DNA of 64,000 bases from Boswellia sacra (lineage: Eukaryota > Streptophyta > Magnoliopsida > Sapindales > Burseraceae), in contig SNVD02010268.1 in the NCBI GenBank assembly GCA_013180625.2, positions 124,001-188,000 on the forward strand, written 5' to 3'. This document shows, piece after piece, positions 62,401 to 64,000 of this stretch. How positions within the stretch are numbered: position 1 is the stretch's first letter; every line of letters begins with the position of its first letter. Made by a program: the position numbers and the translations under genes. The notes below the pieces were generated by a model. The model was not told where the DNA came from. It saw only the letters and a list, made by a program, of their open reading frames with translations, and ran no database searches.

Positions 62401-62439
62401 GTTAAAGAAACATGGAATAGTAATCTACTATTCGATCGA

Positions 62440-62905
62440 CAACAACAACAGCGGCACATGCACCTATTTTTGTAGCCTTTCTAGGTCTATGACAGCATGG
62501 GGGTTAAGCAAACTTTCCGCTTGATCGACAAAGGAACTCGAGCAAGTTGATCTTGATCTATGACAACATGAAGATTAAGCAAACTTTTTACTTGATATAC
62601 AAACTTTCAACTTGATGAACCAATGAACTCAAGCAAGTAATTCAAGTATAATGTTTTACATGTGATAAAATGAGTGGAGACAGACAGCTGCACTCAAGTA
62701 GATCTTCAATTCCATCAACAACAACAGCACAAGTACAAACATTCACCTTGTTTTGCAGCCTTGGCAGGTCTTGATATATGACAATGAGAATTAAGCGTAA
62801 CTTTCTATTTATATTCAAAGGAACTCTATAAAGTAATACAAGTCTAATGTTTTAGAGTCGTAAACCAAGCAGATAGACAGCTGCACTCAAGTAGATTTCG
62901 GAGAC
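62440..62905. repeat. Local direct duplication, about 193-bp period
   Basis: AGACAGCTGCACTCAAGTAGAT occurs near 62683 and 62876, and TTGTAGCC/TTGCAGCC...TATGACA...GGTTAAGC-type stretches repeat in the same order. It lies between the F-box relic and the coiled-coil gene. Confidence 0.7.
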
Positions 62906-62949
62906 TCCTGGGCTCCCACATGATCCTTCAGTCATATGGCTTCTTCAAA

Positions 62950-64000
62950 ACCCTCCTCGTGTTTCTGCTTCTACAAACTCTACTCTGCGCTTTGCTGCTG
63001 CTCCACATTTTTCTCCTTCAAATGCTCCTGCAAGTATTTCTTCAAATTAAGTGTATATCTGTTAGTATAATTCTACCCATCCAGTTTTAATTGAAAGAAA
63101 TTGTAAAATGAATCACCTTGGCAGAGTTTGCAAGGGATTCTTTGTTAGATGAAATGAACTCATCCATCTCCAATGTTGTCACAGGAACATTTAGGAAATT
63201 ATCTGCATGTTCCTTGACAACTTTCCTTATTATTTTTCTGCACTTGTCTTGACGAATTTTGATGAGCATGCATGGTTGGTTCTGGACCTGACAAGCTTTG
63301 AGAGGTATTCTTTAAATTTATAGATATTCCCACCTGAAAATTTATACCAACTTTTACAAATTTTGACTTTCTAAGTTCAATTAAAAACCCCATCACATAA
63401 ACAAAGTTCATAATCATTGTTTGCACTTACATAATAACTTAAAAATGATTTTCAAACACAACTACAACTTACCACTGTGCTTTGCTTTCTCTCCTTCTTT
63501 CAGTTTTACTTTCTTTCCTTTCTTGGAGCCTTTTCTCCTGAACACTTTGTTCCCTTTCTTCAAGTCTTTTCTCCTTCTGCTGAACCCTTTCTTCCCTTTG
63601 TTGAATGGTTCTATCTTTCTCCTGATCTTCCCTTAGAAGGCCATCCATGAATTCAGGAACCGTGTCTTTTGTTAACCTCACCTTCTCCACAATATTTTCT
63701 TACAGATGTCAAATGGGCATAAAATAATCTATTGAACATAACTTTTTAAATTTAATAGTAACATGATTTTATACTTATCATGCTACTATGGCGGTTGTTT
63801 TATATTATATTTATACTTTACATTTTAATTTTATCTAGCAAGGGCACCATTTCCTCCTGAATATAAAACTAAGTTACTTTTCCCATCTCAGGATTAGACA
63901 TTCTTCGAATGTCCTCGGTGTATTTCTCCAAATCCAATTTTTCCTTCTTGAAATATGCGGCCAGTGACCCCTTGCAAATTGTGTAAAGATTCAGAAAGTT
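62950..64000 (-). CDS. Unrecognised coiled-coil protein gene, copy 3, runs off the window
   Basis: Minus-strand exon pieces: 64000-63878 (5' open), NLYTICKGSLAAYFKKEKLD and IRRMSNPEMGK before GTAACT; about 63698-63473, NIVEKVRLTKDTVPEFMDGL then a charged helix REERVQQKEKRLEEREQSVQ ending at a GTAAGT donor; a middle exon around 63390-63120 with SKFVKVG, then QPCMLIKIRQDKCRKIIRKV and DEFISSNKESLANSAK before a GTGATT donor; and a last exon about 63065-62985, KKYLQEHLKEKNVEQQQSAE and stop. It is the least damaged of three related copies (others near 26.4-28.2 and 35.4-37.2 kb), but the exon ii phase does not join cleanly to exon i, so it may be damaged. Charged, helical, no membrane segment. Function unknown. 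Confidence 0.5.

Noticed and set aside
62440..62905. Short direct repeats considered as a CRISPR-like or satellite array
   Set aside because: There are only two diverged copies with a 193-base period in plant nuclear DNA, so a local duplication explains it.

Overview
This is nuclear DNA of a flowering plant, most likely a eudicot. It is AT-rich, its genes have many introns with GT-AG borders, and it carries plant-type Copia, LINE, hAT and MITE elements. The species cannot be read from the sequence.

Layout. 1-4 kb: gene-free, with a broken LTR-like repeat array. 4.09-14.96 kb (+): an intact 18-exon gene for a 632-residue fusion of a short-chain dehydrogenase (SDR) and a quinone-oxidoreductase-like medium-chain dehydrogenase (MDR), the plant NQR/ARP type. 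16.4-18.55 kb (-): an apparently intact B3-domain gene (B3-A), convergent with the first. 19.8-22.26 kb (-): a second intact B3 gene (B3-B, 415 residues) with a long conserved C-terminal region.

From about 20 kb to the end the window looks like one decaying series of segmental duplications. A module of [B3 gene, minus] - [F-box/DUF295 gene, plus] - [unrecognised coiled-coil gene, minus] recurs three to four times: about 19.8-28.2, 29.6-37.2, 42.8-57.2 and 60.7-64.0 kb. Only B3-B looks intact. The other copies have stops, frameshifts, deletions or mobile-element insertions: hAT elements at 25.06-26.22 and 26.70-27.46 kb, an unclassified 1.55-kb insert at 33.16-34.71 kb, a MITE at 36.08-36.72 kb, a LINE at 37.18-41.75 kb, and a full-length Copia element at 44.08-49.44 kb with a clear GAGCT target duplication. 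A fragment of an EDR1-type Raf-like kinase gene lies at 29.0-29.5 kb.

A block starting GAACCARCTTTCC is kept upstream of all four B3 copies, between the B3 and the oppositely directed F-box copy. It is the best candidate for a shared control region. The SDR-MDR enzyme is a stand-alone metabolic gene, the B3 proteins are likely nuclear DNA-binding factors, and the F-box copies look dead. Exon borders were placed by eye from splice signals and reading frame and may be off by a base in places.
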